Positions 63,452 to 64,000 of a stretch of DNA of 64,000 bases are shown here, one piece after another. The stretch covers positions 13,009,001 to 13,073,000 of the forward strand of contig JABWDB010000005.1 of NCBI GenBank assembly GCA_019614645.1. Direction: 5' to 3'. The notes beneath the pieces were generated by a model, which was not told where the DNA came from, did not search any database, and saw only the letters and a list, made by a program, of their open reading frames with translations. The position numbers were made by a program, and so were the translations under genes. Within the stretch, counting starts at the first letter, position 1, and the number at the start of each line of letters is the position of its first letter. The stretch comes from Stratiolaelaps scimitus. Its lineage: Eukaryota > Arthropoda > Arachnida > Mesostigmata > Laelapidae.

Positions 63452-64000
63452 GCCCCCGCCCGCATTCGTCGATGTGTCCATAGGTAGATAGATACATCTG
63501 CCACTGTCAGACCAGATGACTACTATTTACCTACTTGCCCTGTGGTACGCGTGTAGGGTGCGCTTGTATCTATGTACGTCTGAACGACTGCCTGTCGACG
63601 TGTATTTGCATATTCCGCGTTGTTTTCTTTGTTGTCTGTCGTCATATTTTGTCTCTCGGCAATAGCAAGCGAGAATCATCGGACAGTGGCAATCAGAAGT
63701 GGCAATTTACGCAGAAACAACCGTTTTTGTTTCCATCCATTTTTTTGTGTTTTGTTTTGTATCATCGCTTTTGTCTACGCCTTTTCTTTCTCTCTGTAGA
63801 GAATGAAAAAGTACTTTTTCAACTTCGTCACTTGCGTGACCACTCTTTCACTCGCTCAGATGGTGCGCATTTGCTAGTATATCTATCTATCTGTTGTGTT
63901 GTGTACGTCTGTACAGCGTACGGCCCCGTATTTTCGTGTCGGTTCGTTGCACTGCTGATCGCTAGGCCGAGAGGCGCTACCTGAGGGGGCATCTCGACGC

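Larger units (their letters stand above)
63121..64000. other. Right end of the window, no supported gene
   Basis: Contains a CTG/CTTCTG-rich tract at about 63218-63263 that would encode poly-Leu on +, a (TA)n tract at 63418-63447, and mixed sequence. A first exon of a gene continuing beyond the window cannot be ruled out. Confidence 0.4.

Noticed and set aside
63203..63487. Poly-Leu frame resembling a signal peptide
   Set aside because: The leucine run is encoded by a CTG/CTT repeat and the frame ends in a (TA)n tract. It could be a first exon of a gene beyond the window, but nothing else supports it.

Overview
The window is eukaryotic nuclear DNA. It has GT-AG introns with pyrimidine-rich acceptors, dense (TA)n and trinucleotide microsatellites, a decayed non-LTR reverse transcriptase, tRNA-derived SINEs, and no bacterial operon structure. 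The best-supported gene is a Tweety-family membrane protein, whose sequence fits an invertebrate, most likely an arthropod. A mite-like chelicerate is possible, but I cannot fix the species from the sequence alone.

Layout. 1-2009 is upstream sequence and presumed 5' UTR. 2010-33062 on the + strand is one gene, a tweety (TTYH) homologue. I assembled it as 11 coding exons, 2193 nt, 730 residues. All ten junctions keep the reading phase and have GT/AG borders. It encodes five membrane segments, the four extracellular cysteines expected of the family, and a 293-residue cytoplasmic tail. The tail carries a PPAY (PY) motif that exists only after the last 7.5-kb intron is removed. 33063 to about 44.7 kb has no convincing gene. 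Its tracts are mostly A- or purine-rich on the + strand, and it ends at a strong poly(A) site (AATAAA at 44661 plus a GT/T-rich element), so it may be a very long 3' UTR. 44760-45946 is a degenerate LINE reverse transcriptase. 45947 to about 48.9 kb is intergenic and holds a SINE with target-site duplications.

About 48.9-54.6 kb on the - strand is a second gene for a secreted, low-complexity Ser/Thr/Pro-rich protein of about 888 residues that I do not recognise. It has a large first coding exon (52309-54591) and a second exon (49357-49740); a third exon at 48918-49095 is possible. 54592-64000 has no gene I can defend. It holds a GC-rich block upstream of the - strand gene, long (TA)n tracts, a second SINE copy and two LINE 3' tails.

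The most unusual structures are a foldback element in the last tweety intron that carries a 52-bp reverse-transcriptase fragment between its arms, and a perfect 62-bp palindrome with a (TA)n core in the same intron. Others are a SINE family with five recognisable copies or tails and a three-copy LINE tail family. No prokaryotic-style system, CRISPR array or complete mobile element was found.
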